Assembly: GCF_034377285.1 (NCBI RefSeq)
Contig: NZ_CP139715.1
Coordinates: 744,001 to 808,000 of the forward strand
Direction of reading: 5' to 3'
Origin: Thalassobaculum sp. OXR-137
GTDB taxonomy: Bacteria > Pseudomonadota > Alphaproteobacteria > Thalassobaculales > Thalassobaculaceae
Length of the DNA: 64,000 nt
Shown here: positions 17,250-25,854 of the stretch, one piece after another
Position numbering within the stretch: position 1 is the first letter of the stretch
Layout of the letters: every line of letters starts with the position of its first letter
The notes under the pieces: model-generated
Databases searched by the model: none
The model's input: the letters and a program-made list of their open reading frames with translations, nothing else
Told to the model about the DNA's origin: nothing
Position numbers and translations under genes: made by a program

Positions 17250-17771
17250 TTATTCCTCGATCGCCTCGTCGGGGCGCACACCCCAGACATCGCCGCGGCG
17301 CAGCCAACCGTCGATGCCGGCGACCTCGACCTCGCACCAGTCCGCCCGGCACGCCTCCAGCCAGGCGATCACCCCGGGTTCGAGCCGTGCCATGGGCGAC
17401 GCGCTCTCCGCCGGCTCGCGGCGCAGCAGGCGGACGGCGGTGACCACGATCACCGTTCGGCGGCCCGACAGCATGGACTGATGCACCCAGCCCTCGGTGC
17501 CCTCGAAATCGCGGATCTTGCGCCAGGTGTCGAACTCGGCGACCACTTCCACCGGCAGGTTGGGGCGCTGGAACACCCAGTCGATCGGATAGCGCACGCC
17601 AGGGCCGGTGCGGACATTCACCTCCCGCGCCCGCAGCGTGACGAAACGCGGGATCGGCAAGCCGGTCTCGGTGCCGACCGAGGTCATGGCCGCACGGGAC
17701 GCAGCCGACTGCGCCCCTGACGGTACCGGAGCGAGCAGGAGAGCGACAAGGAGCAGGACAAAGACGCGCAT
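17250..17771 (-). CDS. Exported SH3-domain protein
   Basis: A 173-aa protein with an N-terminal signal peptide (RVFVLLLVALLLAP, probable cleavage after SGAQ or nearby). A bacterial SH3-like domain follows (LRAREVNVRTGPGVRYPIDWVFQR and GTEGWVHQSMLSGRRTVIV). A second weaker SH3-like half ends IDGWLRRGDVWGVRPDEAIEE. Such proteins act in the periplasm, often binding peptidoglycan; the partner is unknown. The ATG at 17771 is preceded by GGGAG; a longer in-frame start at 17828 would spoil the signal peptide. Confidence 0.85.
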   Translation of the reverse strand: MRVFVLLLVALLLAPVPSGAQSAASRAAMTSVGTETGLPIPRFVTLRAREVNVRTGPGVRYPIDWVFQRPNLPVEVVAEFDTWRKIRDFEGTEGWVHQSMLSGRRTVIVVTAVRLLRREPAESASPMARLEPGVIAWLEACRADWCEVEVAGIDGWLRRGDVWGVRPDEAIEE

Positions 17772-17994
17772 TGGGGCTCCCGGTGGCGCGAAGGGATGTG
17801 GAGCGTCCGATCTTATACCGCTATCCATGGCGCTCGTTAAGGCCGCGCACTACAATATACGCATCGAGTCGCGCGGTCGGCCGGGCCGATCGACGCATCG
17901 CCGCAGGTGACAGGATGCCGCGACCCTGCTACCCCACGGCCGAACGCGAAGGGGCCGACGCCAGGAAAACCGGGTCGATCGCCGGGAGGAGAAC

Positions 17995-18981
17995 ATGCCG
18001 CAGTCGAAGAAGCGCGTTGTCGTCACGCGAAAGCTTCCCGATCCGGTGGAAACCCGGATGATGGAGCTGTTCTCGACCGTCCTGAACCTGTCGGACGAGC
18101 CGATGAGCCGCGACAAGCTGGCCGCCGCCATGCGCGAATGCGACGTGCTGGTCCCGACCGTGACCGACCGGATCGACGGCAGTCTGATCGAGCAGGCGGG
18201 CGACCGGCTGAAGCTGATCGCCTCCTTCGGCACCGGCGTCGACCATATCGACCTGCGCGCGGCCAAGGCCCGCGGCATCACCGTCACCAACACGCCGGGC
18301 GTCCTGACCGAGGACACCGCCGACATGGTCATGGCCCTGATCCTGGCCGTGCCGCGCCGCGTGGTGGAGGGCAACGCCCTGATTACCTCGGGCAAATGGA
18401 CCGGATGGGCGCCGACCCGGATGCTCGGCCACCGGATCCACGGCAAGCGGCTCGGCATCGTCGGCATGGGCCGGATCGGCCAGGCGGTCGCCCGGCGCGC
18501 CCGCGGTTTCGGCCTCTCCGTGCACTACCACAACCGAAAACCGGTCCACGCGGATATCGAGAACGAGCTGGAAGCGACCTACTGGGACAATCTCGACCAG
18601 ATGGTGGGGCGCATGGACATCCTGTCCTTGAACTGCCCCCACACCCCGGCCACGTATCACCTGATGAACCGACGGCGGCTCGGACTGATGCAGCCGCACG
18701 CCTATGTGGTCAACACCGCCCGCGGCGAGGTCGTCGACCAGGAGGCGCTGGTCGATGCGCTGAAGGAACGCCGGATCGCCGGGGCCGGTCTGGACGTCTA
18801 CGAGCACGAGCCGGAAGTGGCGAGCGGCCTGCTCGACCTGGATAACGTGGTCCTGCTGCCGCACATGGGCAGCGCCACCATCGAAGGCCGCCAGGACATG
18901 GGCGACAAGGTCATCATCAACGTGAAGACCTTCGTCGATGGGCACACCCCACCCGACCGGGTCATCGAAACGATGTTTTAA
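17995..18981 (+). CDS. D-2-hydroxyacid dehydrogenase (glyoxylate/hydroxypyruvate reductase-like)
   Basis: A 328-aa NAD(P)-dependent dehydrogenase. The Rossmann motif is GMGRIG (157-162). The catalytic residues are R243 (NTARGEVVD), E272 (YEHEPEV) and H290 (LLPHMGS). SFGTGVDHID (78-86) and NTPGVLTEDTADM fit the GyaR/GhrB group reducing glyoxylate or hydroxypyruvate; the exact substrate is inferred. The ATG has GGGAGGAGAAC upstream. It diverges from the SH3 gene with about 220 bp between the starts. Confidence 0.9.
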   Translation: MPQSKKRVVVTRKLPDPVETRMMELFSTVLNLSDEPMSRDKLAAAMRECDVLVPTVTDRIDGSLIEQAGDRLKLIASFGTGVDHIDLRAAKARGITVTNTPGVLTEDTADMVMALILAVPRRVVEGNALITSGKWTGWAPTRMLGHRIHGKRLGIVGMGRIGQAVARRARGFGLSVHYHNRKPVHADIENELEATYWDNLDQMVGRMDILSLNCPHTPATYHLMNRRRLGLMQPHAYVVNTARGEVVDQEALVDALKERRIAGAGLDVYEHEPEVASGLLDLDNVVLLPHMGSATIEGRQDMGDKVIINVKTFVDGHTPPDRVIETMF

Positions 18982-19028
18982 GACGAGCGAAGGTATCTTG
19001 TGCACCGCACAACCGACACTCACCCGCG

Positions 19029-19595
19029 ATGCCAACCATAATGCCCTTCGACGTAGATTCCGCCCGCGAAACCCATGTCGCTCTGGATGACCTGATCGGA
19101 CCGGACGCGCCGGAACAGATGCGCGCGTTCGTCCGGTACTGGGACGGGCTGCGGGGCTCGAACCTGCTGCCGGCCTATCGCGCCGTCGATCCGCTGGACA
19201 TTCCCTGGGCGCTGTCTCGGATCTACATCGTCGAAGCCAGGGACGGCGATTTCGTCTACCGGCTGGCCGGCGAGGACGTTGCCGACCGCTACAACCAGTC
19301 GCTCAAGGGAAAGCGGATCCGCGATCTGTTCTCCGACCGCAGCGCCGCCCGGATCCTGGAACGCTGGCAGCGGGTGATCGAGGCGCCGGCGGGGTACTAT
19401 TCCTACACCCAGCACATATCGATCCACCAATCGGTGGTCACCGCGCGCCGGGTGCTCCTCCCGCTGGGGGCCGACGGGCAGACCGCCGACCATCTGATGG
19501 GCTTTACAGTGTTCGACGAGACGACATCCGGCCAGGATCCGTTCTCCAACGGCCTGATCACCAAGGACATTCGGTGGTGCGACCTGCGCCGGTGA
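19029..19595 (+). CDS. Small PAS-domain protein (PAS_5 type), copy 2
   Basis: A 188-aa protein related in layout to the one at 15214-15858: FVRYWDGLRGSNLLPAYRAVDPLDIPWALSRIYIVEARDGDFVYRLAGEDVADRYNQSLKGKRIRDL is the core, followed by the QSVVTARRVLLPLGADG strand. It has no output domain or transmembrane segment. The function is unknown beyond probable signal sensing. The ATG at 19029 or 19041 may be used; neither has a clear ribosome site. It is 47 bp behind the hydroxyacid dehydrogenase and may be co-transcribed with it. Confidence 0.72.
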   Translation: MPTIMPFDVDSARETHVALDDLIGPDAPEQMRAFVRYWDGLRGSNLLPAYRAVDPLDIPWALSRIYIVEARDGDFVYRLAGEDVADRYNQSLKGKRIRDLFSDRSAARILERWQRVIEAPAGYYSYTQHISIHQSVVTARRVLLPLGADGQTADHLMGFTVFDETTSGQDPFSNGLITKDIRWCDLRR

Positions 19596-19599
19596 CGGG

Positions 19600-19767
19600 C
19601 TATTCCGCGACCGAGGCGTCGGCCTCTATGATCGCGCGGACAACTTCGACCAAGCTTGCGAAATAGGGTTCGCGGATGGTGCCGACCGGGGTCAGCAGCG
19701 CCGCTTCGCCCGGAAGCATGTAGCCGCTATCGCCCAATTCCGTATCGGGACCGGCATCCAAGGGCAT
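19600..19767 (-). CDS. Putative 55-aa small protein
   Basis: A 55-codon frame (starting MPLDAGPDTELGDSGYML, ending EADASVAE) with GGGAG 8 nt before the ATG at 19767. It is acidic, with no transmembrane segment. Its stop lies 5 bp from the end of the convergent PAS gene. Family unknown; called on the ribosome site and coding-like composition only. Confidence 0.45.
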   Translation of the reverse strand: MPLDAGPDTELGDSGYMLPGEAALLTPVGTIREPYFASLVEVVRAIIEADASVAE

Positions 19768-19897
19768 GATCGATACTCCCCAACTTTGCTCGAATAAGAT
19801 AAACAGACCTATGTAAACAAAGGATTAATGCCCCAACGGAAATTCCGAGGAGGCATTACCTTCCCGCAACGCGGCGCCGCCGCCGGATCCTCCGCCC

Positions 19898-21685
19898 ATG
19901 ACCGTCGACCAGATCTCCACCCTGTCGCTTCTCGCCGTCGTGGTCGTCCTTTTCATCTGGGGGCGCTGGCGGGTCGACGCCGTCGCCATGCTGGCCCTGA
20001 TGGCCTCGGTCTTCATCGGCATCGTCGAACCGGGGGACGCGTTCAAGGGGTTCGGCCATCCGGCGGTGATCACCGTCGCCGCGGTCCTGGCGCTGTCCTC
20101 GGCGCTCGCCCGCTCCGGCGTCGTCGACCTGATTGCCGCCGGGGTGGAGCGCTTCGCCTCGACCCGGCTGACCCAGATGGCGGCGCTGTCGACCCTGGGC
20201 GGCGCGATGTCAGGCTTCATGAACAATGTGGGCGCGCTCGCCCTGCTGATGCCCGTGGCCCTCTCCATGGCCAAGCGGACCGGCTATTCGGCGTCGCTGA
20301 TCCTGATGCCGCTGTCCTTCGCCACCATCCTCGGCGGCCTGGTCACCCTCATCGGCACGCCGCCCAACGTGCTGATCGCCCAGTATCGCCAGCGGGTCAC
20401 CGGCGAAGGGTTCGAGCTGTTCGACTTCGCCTGGACGGGCCTGCCGATGGCGGTCGCCGGGATCCTGTTCCTCACCCTGGTGGGCTGGCGGTTGATTCCG
20501 TCCTCCAGCCAGGGCCGGGCGGAGGGGGACGCGCCGTTCGATATCGACAGCTACCTGACCGAACTGGTGGTGCCGAAGGAGGGCAAGGTCGTCGGCAAGA
20601 CGATCGACGAGATCACCCAGGAGTTGGAGAACCCGCCGCAGTTCGACGGCATCGTGCGCGGCCGCAACCGGGTCATCCGCCGGCTGCATATCGCCAAGCT
20701 CGAGGTCGGCGACGTCGTCCTGGTCCATGGCGACACCGAGTCCATCGAGGAGATGGTGGCCGCCGGCTTCAAGATGGTCGCCGCTAAAGACCTGAAGACC
20801 GAGGACGGGGAAAGCCCGATCGACACCGACGCCCTGGCGATCGTCGAAGCCGTGGTCACCCCGCGCTCCTGGCTGGAGGGACGCACGCCGGCGCTGGTGA
20901 CCCTGCGGGCGCGCTACGGCATCAACCTGCTGGCCATCGCCCGCTCGGGCGCGCCGATCCGCTCGCGGCTGCGCGACGCCCGCTTCCAGGCCGGCGACGT
21001 GCTGCTGCTGCAGGGTGCGCGCGACCAGATCAACGACACCGTCCGCGCCCTGGGCTGCCTGCCCCTGGCCTACCGCAACCTGTCGCTGGAGCCGCGCCGG
21101 GCGCTGGTGCCCATCCTGCTCTTCGCCGCGGCCATCGTCGCGACCGTGACCAACGTCATCCCGGCCGCCGTCGCCCTGACCGCCGCCGTGGTGGGCCTGG
21201 TCTTCCTGCGGGGCCTGACCATGCGCGAGGTCTACGAGGCGATCGACTGGCAGGTGATCGTGCTGCTGGCCGCCATGATCCCCGTCGGCGGCGCGCTGGA
21301 GACCACCGGTGCCGCCAACGTGCTGGCCGGCGCCATCGCCGCGGTCGCGTGGAGTGCCGATCCGCACCTGATCCTGGCGGTGGTGCTGATCCTGACCATG
21401 ACGCTGAGCGACATCATGAACAATGCCGCCACGGCCGTGGTCATGGCGCCGGTGTCCGTCGGGCTCGCCGCGGCGATCAACGTGAATCCGGACCCGATGC
21501 TGATGGCCGTGGCGGTGGGCGCGTCCAGCGCCTTCCTGACCCCCATCGGTCACCAGAACAACCTGCTGGTCATGGGACCGGGGGGTTACAAGTTCGGCGA
21601 CTATTGGCGCATGGGCCTGCCGCTGGAAGTCCTGCTGGTGGTGATCGGGGTCTGGCTGATTCCCTGGTTCTGGCCGTTCACCTGA
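19898..21685 (+). CDS. SLC13-type permease with two TrkA-C (RCK_C) domains
   Basis: A 595-aa inner-membrane transporter. The N-terminal half has several transmembrane helices and the conserved MNNVGALALLMPV and LIGTPPNVLIAQY loops of the DASS/SLC13 (anion:Na+) group. A cytoplasmic middle (about 215-385) holds two RCK_C-type domains (VVPKEGKVVGKTIDEI and VVTPRSWLEGRT). The C-terminal helices repeat the pattern (SDIMNNAATAVVMAPV, FLTPIGHQNNLLV). The substrate is probably a dicarboxylate or sulfate-type anion; the regulatory ligand is unknown. It overlaps nothing; the EamA gene starts 37 bp downstream. Confidence 0.88.
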   Translation: MTVDQISTLSLLAVVVVLFIWGRWRVDAVAMLALMASVFIGIVEPGDAFKGFGHPAVITVAAVLALSSALARSGVVDLIAAGVERFASTRLTQMAALSTLGGAMSGFMNNVGALALLMPVALSMAKRTGYSASLILMPLSFATILGGLVTLIGTPPNVLIAQYRQRVTGEGFELFDFAWTGLPMAVAGILFLTLVGWRLIPSSSQGRAEGDAPFDIDSYLTELVVPKEGKVVGKTIDEITQELENPPQFDGIVRGRNRVIRRLHIAKLEVGDVVLVHGDTESIEEMVAAGFKMVAAKDLKTEDGESPIDTDALAIVEAVVTPRSWLEGRTPALVTLRARYGINLLAIARSGAPIRSRLRDARFQAGDVLLLQGARDQINDTVRALGCLPLAYRNLSLEPRRALVPILLFAAAIVATVTNVIPAAVALTAAVVGLVFLRGLTMREVYEAIDWQVIVLLAAMIPVGGALETTGAANVLAGAIAAVAWSADPHLILAVVLILTMTLSDIMNNAATAVVMAPVSVGLAAAINVNPDPMLMAVAVGASSAFLTPIGHQNNLLVMGPGGYKFGDYWRMGLPLEVLLVVIGVWLIPWFWPFT

Positions 21686-21722
21686 CCGCCCCGGCCCGGC
21701 TTTCCACGATAGCGACCGCCCC

Positions 21723-22625
21723 GTGATCCCCGCCCGGCATCTCCCCCTGGTGCTCATGCTGATCCTGGGCAATCTCTGGGGGCTGTCCTTTTCGCTGTCG
21801 AAGACGGTGGTGCTGGGCGGCATCCATCCGCTCGCCTATGTCTGGATGCAGACGACGGGGGCGACCCTGTTCCTGTTCGTCATCTGCCGCCGCGCGGGCG
21901 TGACGGTGCCGACGAGCCGCCGCCACCTGCTGCTCTACGGCGCCACCGGCCTGGTCGGCACCGTGCTGCCGAGCCTGACGATCGTGACCACCGCCCTGCA
22001 TGTACCGGCGGGAATCATCTCCACCCTGGTGACGACGGTGCCGATGCTGACCTTCGCCCTGGCGGTGTCCACGGGTCTGCAGCGCTTCCAGCCGATGGCG
22101 CTGGCGGGACTGACGCTGGGTCTGATCGGCGTGCTGTTCCTGGTGGTGCCGGATTCGAGCCTGCCCAGCGCCGACATGGCGGGCTGGGTGCTGTTCGGCC
22201 TGCTGACCCCGGTGTTCTACGCGACCAACGGGATCCTGGCCGCGCGGCTGCGGCCGGCCGGCACGTCGTCCCTGGCGGCGGCCCTGGGGATGATGGCGAC
22301 GGCCTCGGTGACCAGCCTGCCGATCATGCTGGCGACCGGGACGTTCCATCCGCTGTTCGCCGAGGGCCTCACGCCGCACGACCTGGCGATGACCGGCCAG
22401 ATCGTCATCACCTGCGTCGCCTACATCATGTATTTCGAGATCAACGAGCGGTCCGGCCCCGTCTATCTGAGTCAGGTCAGCTACGTGGTGAACGTGTCGG
22501 GACTGTTCTGGGGATACGCGATCTTCGGCGAGGTGCCGTCGCCCTGGCTCTGGGCGACGGTAGTGCTGGTCTTCGCCGGGGTGTACCTGGTCAACCGCAC
22601 GACGCGGGCCGAGACACCCTCGTAA
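21723..22625 (+). CDS. DMT-superfamily (EamA) transporter
   Basis: A 300-aa membrane protein with about ten hydrophobic helices and the two-fold EamA repeat (LWGLSFSLSKTVVLGG at the start; the second half begins near GWVLFGLLTPVFYATNGILAAR). The family exports metabolites or amino acids; the substrate is unknown. It starts with GTG at 21723 and has no obvious ribosome site, so an internal ATG (MLILGNLWG) is possible. It follows the SLC13 permease closely and is probably in the same operon. Confidence 0.8.
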   Translation: MIPARHLPLVLMLILGNLWGLSFSLSKTVVLGGIHPLAYVWMQTTGATLFLFVICRRAGVTVPTSRRHLLLYGATGLVGTVLPSLTIVTTALHVPAGIISTLVTTVPMLTFALAVSTGLQRFQPMALAGLTLGLIGVLFLVVPDSSLPSADMAGWVLFGLLTPVFYATNGILAARLRPAGTSSLAAALGMMATASVTSLPIMLATGTFHPLFAEGLTPHDLAMTGQIVITCVAYIMYFEINERSGPVYLSQVSYVVNVSGLFWGYAIFGEVPSPWLWATVVLVFAGVYLVNRTTRAETPS

Positions 22626-22633
22626 CCTCCCCA

Positions 22634-22749
22634 CGTCTCCCCGCCCTTGGCCGGGACCGGGAGAGAGCGCGTGCCGGAGCGATCGGGCTCTATTCCCGAA
22701 CGCTCCAGCCCGTTGTTGTTCTGCACCTCGGCGCGCGGCCGGGGAGACG
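22634..22749. repeat. Inverted-repeat region between convergent genes
   Basis: The outer arms CGTCTCCCCG (22634-22643) and CGGGGAGACG (22740-22749) are perfect inverts. An inner stem pairs GGAGCG (22676) with CGCTCC (22701) around TCGGG/CCCGA. It lies between the EamA and DHDPS-family gene ends and may be a bidirectional terminator. Confidence 0.55.
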
Positions 22750-22767
22750 CGGGTAAGGGAGTGCCCC

Positions 22768-23688
22768 TTACGCCGCCAGGGCCGGAAGCTGCCAGTTCAC
22801 CTTCGCCATGTCGGCGACGAGCGCATCGGCCTTTTCCTTCGGCAGCGGCAGGAACGGGGCCCGCACGTTGCGCCAGGAGGCCTTGCCGCTCTCGCGGGCC
22901 AGCAGCTCCTTCAGGCCGGCCGCGGCCGGGTAGTTCTGCAGCGCCAGGCGCTGGGCGGTGAGCTGCTCCTGCAGGCCCTCCATGTCCGGCGCGCCTGCCT
23001 TCCAGGCGGCATAAACCGCGCCGCAGAGCGACGAGGTGCAGTTGCCGGTCGCGGTGATCGTGCCGACGCCGCCGGCCTTCAGGGTGTCGAGCAGGTAGCG
23101 CTCGGTACCGGCGAAGACGTCGAAACCGTCGAAGGTCTCGGCCATCGCCTTCATGTTGGCGAAGTCGCCGGAGCTGTCCTTGATGCCGCAGAACACGCCC
23201 GGGAATTCCTTCAGGAACCGGCCGATCAGGTCGTGGCTGAACGGCACCGCCGACATCTGCGGGAAGTGGTAGAGATAGACCTTCATCCGGTCGTCGCCGA
23301 CCGCCTCGATCACCCGGGCGAAATGGGCGAACAGGCCGTCGTCGCTCGGGTTCTTGTAGTAGAACGGCGGCAGCATCAGCGCCGACTCGATGCCGATCTC
23401 CAGGGTCTTCTTGGTCAGCTCGACGGTGTCCGGCAGGGCGCAGCAGCCGGTGCCGATCATCAGCTTGTTCATCGGCATGCCGGAACCGCCCAGCACGTCG
23501 AGGAAGTCCAGGCGCTCCTTCAGGGAGAGCGAGTTGGCCTCGCCCGTGGTGCCGAACAGCAGCACCCCGTCGCAGCCATTCGCGAGCAGCCATTTGCTGT
23601 GATCCAGGGTGCCCTGGACATCGATCGACAGATCGTCGTTGAACGCGGTCAGGCCTGCGGCCATCACGCCTTTGATGCGCTCGCTCAT
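22768..23688 (-). CDS. Dihydrodipicolinate synthase / N-acetylneuraminate lyase family aldolase
   Basis: A 306-aa TIM-barrel class I aldolase. GTTGE (46-50), Y140 in YLYHFP and the Schiff-base K170 (GIKDSSGD) are in place. True DapA has YNVP-type sequence; YHFP and the rest suggest a catabolic or sugar-acid aldolase/dehydratase rather than lysine synthesis. GGAGGAAACC lies upstream of the ATG at 23688. It converges with the EamA gene. The substrate cannot be assigned. Confidence 0.85.
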   Translation of the reverse strand: MSERIKGVMAAGLTAFNDDLSIDVQGTLDHSKWLLANGCDGVLLFGTTGEANSLSLKERLDFLDVLGGSGMPMNKLMIGTGCCALPDTVELTKKTLEIGIESALMLPPFYYKNPSDDGLFAHFARVIEAVGDDRMKVYLYHFPQMSAVPFSHDLIGRFLKEFPGVFCGIKDSSGDFANMKAMAETFDGFDVFAGTERYLLDTLKAGGVGTITATGNCTSSLCGAVYAAWKAGAPDMEGLQEQLTAQRLALQNYPAAAGLKELLARESGKASWRNVRAPFLPLPKEKADALVADMAKVNWQLPALAA

Positions 23689-23773
23689 CGGTTTCCTCCG
23701 GGCGGTATGTTGAGCGCCGACCATATTGCGCGCCCTTGCGGCAATCAAGCCGTCCCGCGCGGCTCTCCGCAGT

Positions 23774-24361
23774 TTAGCCCTCGATCTGCTTGCGCAGGGT
23801 CTCCGCCATCTTCTCCGGCGAGATGCCGTGGCTGAAATGGGTGACGTACTTGCCGTTCGGGTCGAGCAGATAGGTGATGGAGGAGTGGTCCATCAGATAG
23901 TCCGACGCGCTGTCGTCCTTGGCCTTGGCGTAATAGACCCGGAACTCGCGGGCCACCTTGGCGATCTGCTCCTCGGTGCCGGTCAGCATGGCGAAGCTCG
24001 GGTGGAAGTACTCGTGATAGCCGGCGAGCTGCTCGGGGGTGTCGCGCTCGGGGTCGATCGTGATGAAGATCGGCGTGACCTTCTCCGCCAGCGGTCCGAG
24101 TTCATCCATCGCTGTCGTGACGGTCGCCATCGTCGTCGGGCAGACGTCCGGGCAGTAGGTGTAGCCGAAGAACACGACCTGCCACGTGCCCTCGTAGGTC
24201 TTCTCGGTGACCTGCCTGCCGGTCTGATCGGTCAGGGTGAAGGGGCCGCCCACATCGACGTCGCCGTCCTTGGCCTGCCAGATGAAGTAGCCGGCGGTGA
24301 CCGTCCCGACCAGGGTCGCGACGAGCAGGGTGACGACGAAGAAGAAGACGCGGGAGGACAT
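23774..24361 (-). CDS. SCO1/SenC-family copper protein
   Basis: A 195-aa membrane-anchored thioredoxin-fold protein. The uncleaved N-terminal helix is residues 5-28. The copper/redox site is C70-PDV-C74 with H159 (LMDHSS). FGYTYCPDVCP and TIDPERDTP are signatures. SCO proteins deliver copper to the CuA centre of cytochrome oxidase in the periplasm. In Rhodobacter a senC gene is beside regB/regA; here the RegBA pair lies about 6 kb away. Confidence 0.93.
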   Translation of the reverse strand: MSSRVFFFVVTLLVATLVGTVTAGYFIWQAKDGDVDVGGPFTLTDQTGRQVTEKTYEGTWQVVFFGYTYCPDVCPTTMATVTTAMDELGPLAEKVTPIFITIDPERDTPEQLAGYHEYFHPSFAMLTGTEEQIAKVAREFRVYYAKAKDDSASDYLMDHSSITYLLDPNGKYVTHFSHGISPEKMAETLRKQIEG

Positions 24362-24494
24362 GGGATCACCCTTCGGCGGGTCGCGGATTGTCGGCTAGGT
24401 TCCGGTCATATGGGAGACCGGGGCCCACGTCAAAGACGGGCCGCCCCCGCCCGGCGGAATTGCCGCAGGCCGCGCGGGGCCGTAGGCTGTCGCC

Positions 24495-25256
24495 ATGAGC
24501 GATCCGAACACCCTGCGGATCTTCGTCGGCACCGCCGAGGGCACGCGCCTGGCCGAGCGGCTCGCCGAGCATTTCGGACCGCAGGCGACCCTGCGCGTCA
24601 CCCTCCATGGTGGCGCCCGGCCGCCGCGCGGCTGCCTGGTCGACCGGATCGGCGACACGGAGATCGGCGAGGCCGCGGCGGTGATCGACGCCCTGGACCC
24701 GTTCGCGCGGCGGACGGTCCGCGCCGTGCGGGACGCGACCCGGCGCGCGTCGATCCCCCGGCTCAGCTTCCGGCCGCGCGGCTGGGAGCGTCACCCGCTC
24801 GACCGCTGGGTGGAGGTCCGGGATCTGCAGGGAGCGGTGGGCGCCATCGCCTCGGTCGCGCGGACCGCCCTGCTCTGGCTGCCGCCCCGCGACGTGGCCG
24901 CCTTCGCCCCTGTCGGCGGCCTGCGCTTTCCCACCCGTCTTGTGCGGATGCCGGTCGGCTGGTCCCTGCCGCCCCGGTTCGAGCCGATCCTCGCCGCCCC
25001 GCCCTACAGCCTGGCCGGCGACACCCTGCTGCTGCGCCGCACCGAGGCCCAGGCCGTGGTGATGCGGGCGACCGGCGCCGAGACCGACGCGCCGCTGGTT
25101 CGCGCCGCCCGCAGCCTCGACCTGCCGATCGTGATGATCCGCCCGCCGCTCGAGCGCGGCGAGGTGCCGGCCCGGTCCGTCGACGTGACCCTCGACTGGG
25201 TGGATTCGATCCTGAACCCGCCGGACTACCTCAGAACCGCCAGGGAGTGGCGTTGA
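24495..25256 (+). CDS. cobK: Precorrin-6A (cobalt-precorrin-6A) reductase
   Basis: A 253-aa protein of the CobK/CbiJ family, which reduces a macrocycle double bond of precorrin-6A with NADPH in cobalamin synthesis. IFVGTAEGTRLAERLAEHF gives the N-terminal nucleotide-binding pattern, VIDALDPFA corresponds to the usual DATHPFA, and the C-terminal RAARSLDLPIVMIRPP is typical. The usual KNSGG loop is replaced by MRATGAE. The family assignment is supported by the neighbouring cobC-like, cobS and cobT genes. Its 3' end overlaps the convergent phosphatase gene by 26 bp. Confidence 0.82.
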   Translation: MSDPNTLRIFVGTAEGTRLAERLAEHFGPQATLRVTLHGGARPPRGCLVDRIGDTEIGEAAAVIDALDPFARRTVRAVRDATRRASIPRLSFRPRGWERHPLDRWVEVRDLQGAVGAIASVARTALLWLPPRDVAAFAPVGGLRFPTRLVRMPVGWSLPPRFEPILAAPPYSLAGDTLLLRRTEAQAVVMRATGAETDAPLVRAARSLDLPIVMIRPPLERGEVPARSVDVTLDWVDSILNPPDYLRTAREWR

Positions 25257-25845
25257 CGAAGACCACCGCGGACTGACCGTCCGGGTACAGGTCAACCCGC
25301 GTCACCGACACCGTCTCGACGTGAAAGGACAGCGCCCGCGCCGGGGCGAGCGACAGGGCATGGGAGAGCGCCGCCCGGATCGAGCCGCCATGCATGACCG
25401 CCACCACGTCCCCGCCCGGCTGCTTTTCGCTCCACTCGTCCAGGGCCGCACCGACCCGGCCGACCACGTCGACGAAACTCTCGCCGTTCGGCGCCCGCTC
25501 GTCGGCCGGGGCGAGCCAGAACCGGCGATAGGCCTCCGGATGGCGATCGCGGATCTCCTGACGGTTGCCGCCCTGCCAGTCGCCGAAATGCTGTTCCATC
25601 AGCCGCTTCTCGTCGACCGGCTCCGGCCCTTGGGCGCCGGCCGCCTTCAGGGCCGCCGCGGTCTTGCGGGTGCGGGCGAGCGGGCTCTGCAGCCACAGGG
25701 CCTTCTTCGGCAGCAACCGCGCGACGGAGGAGAACACCTTGTCGTCGGCCACGTCGCAATCCAGGTCGATCTGGCCGTAGATGGAATTGTCGGGGTTGAT
25801 GACAGGGGCGTGGCGGACGAGCCACCAGCGGGTCGGCGTGGGCAT
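25231..25845 (-). CDS. Histidine phosphatase, probable alpha-ribazole phosphatase (CobC-like)
   Basis: A 204-aa phosphoglycerate-mutase-fold phosphatase: R11-H12 (LVRHAPV), E84 and H152 (VMHGGS) form the active site. In this location, 9 bp upstream of cobS on the same strand, the likely role is removing the phosphate of alpha-ribazole or adenosylcobalamin phosphate in late cobalamin synthesis. The family is broad, so the substrate is inferred from context. It converges with cobK with a 26-bp overlap. Confidence 0.82.
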   Translation of the reverse strand: MPTPTRWWLVRHAPVINPDNSIYGQIDLDCDVADDKVFSSVARLLPKKALWLQSPLARTRKTAAALKAAGAQGPEPVDEKRLMEQHFGDWQGGNRQEIRDRHPEAYRRFWLAPADERAPNGESFVDVVGRVGAALDEWSEKQPGGDVVAVMHGGSIRAALSHALSLAPARALSFHVETVSVTRVDLYPDGQSAVVFVNATPWRF

Positions 25846-25854
25846 AGTCTCTCC

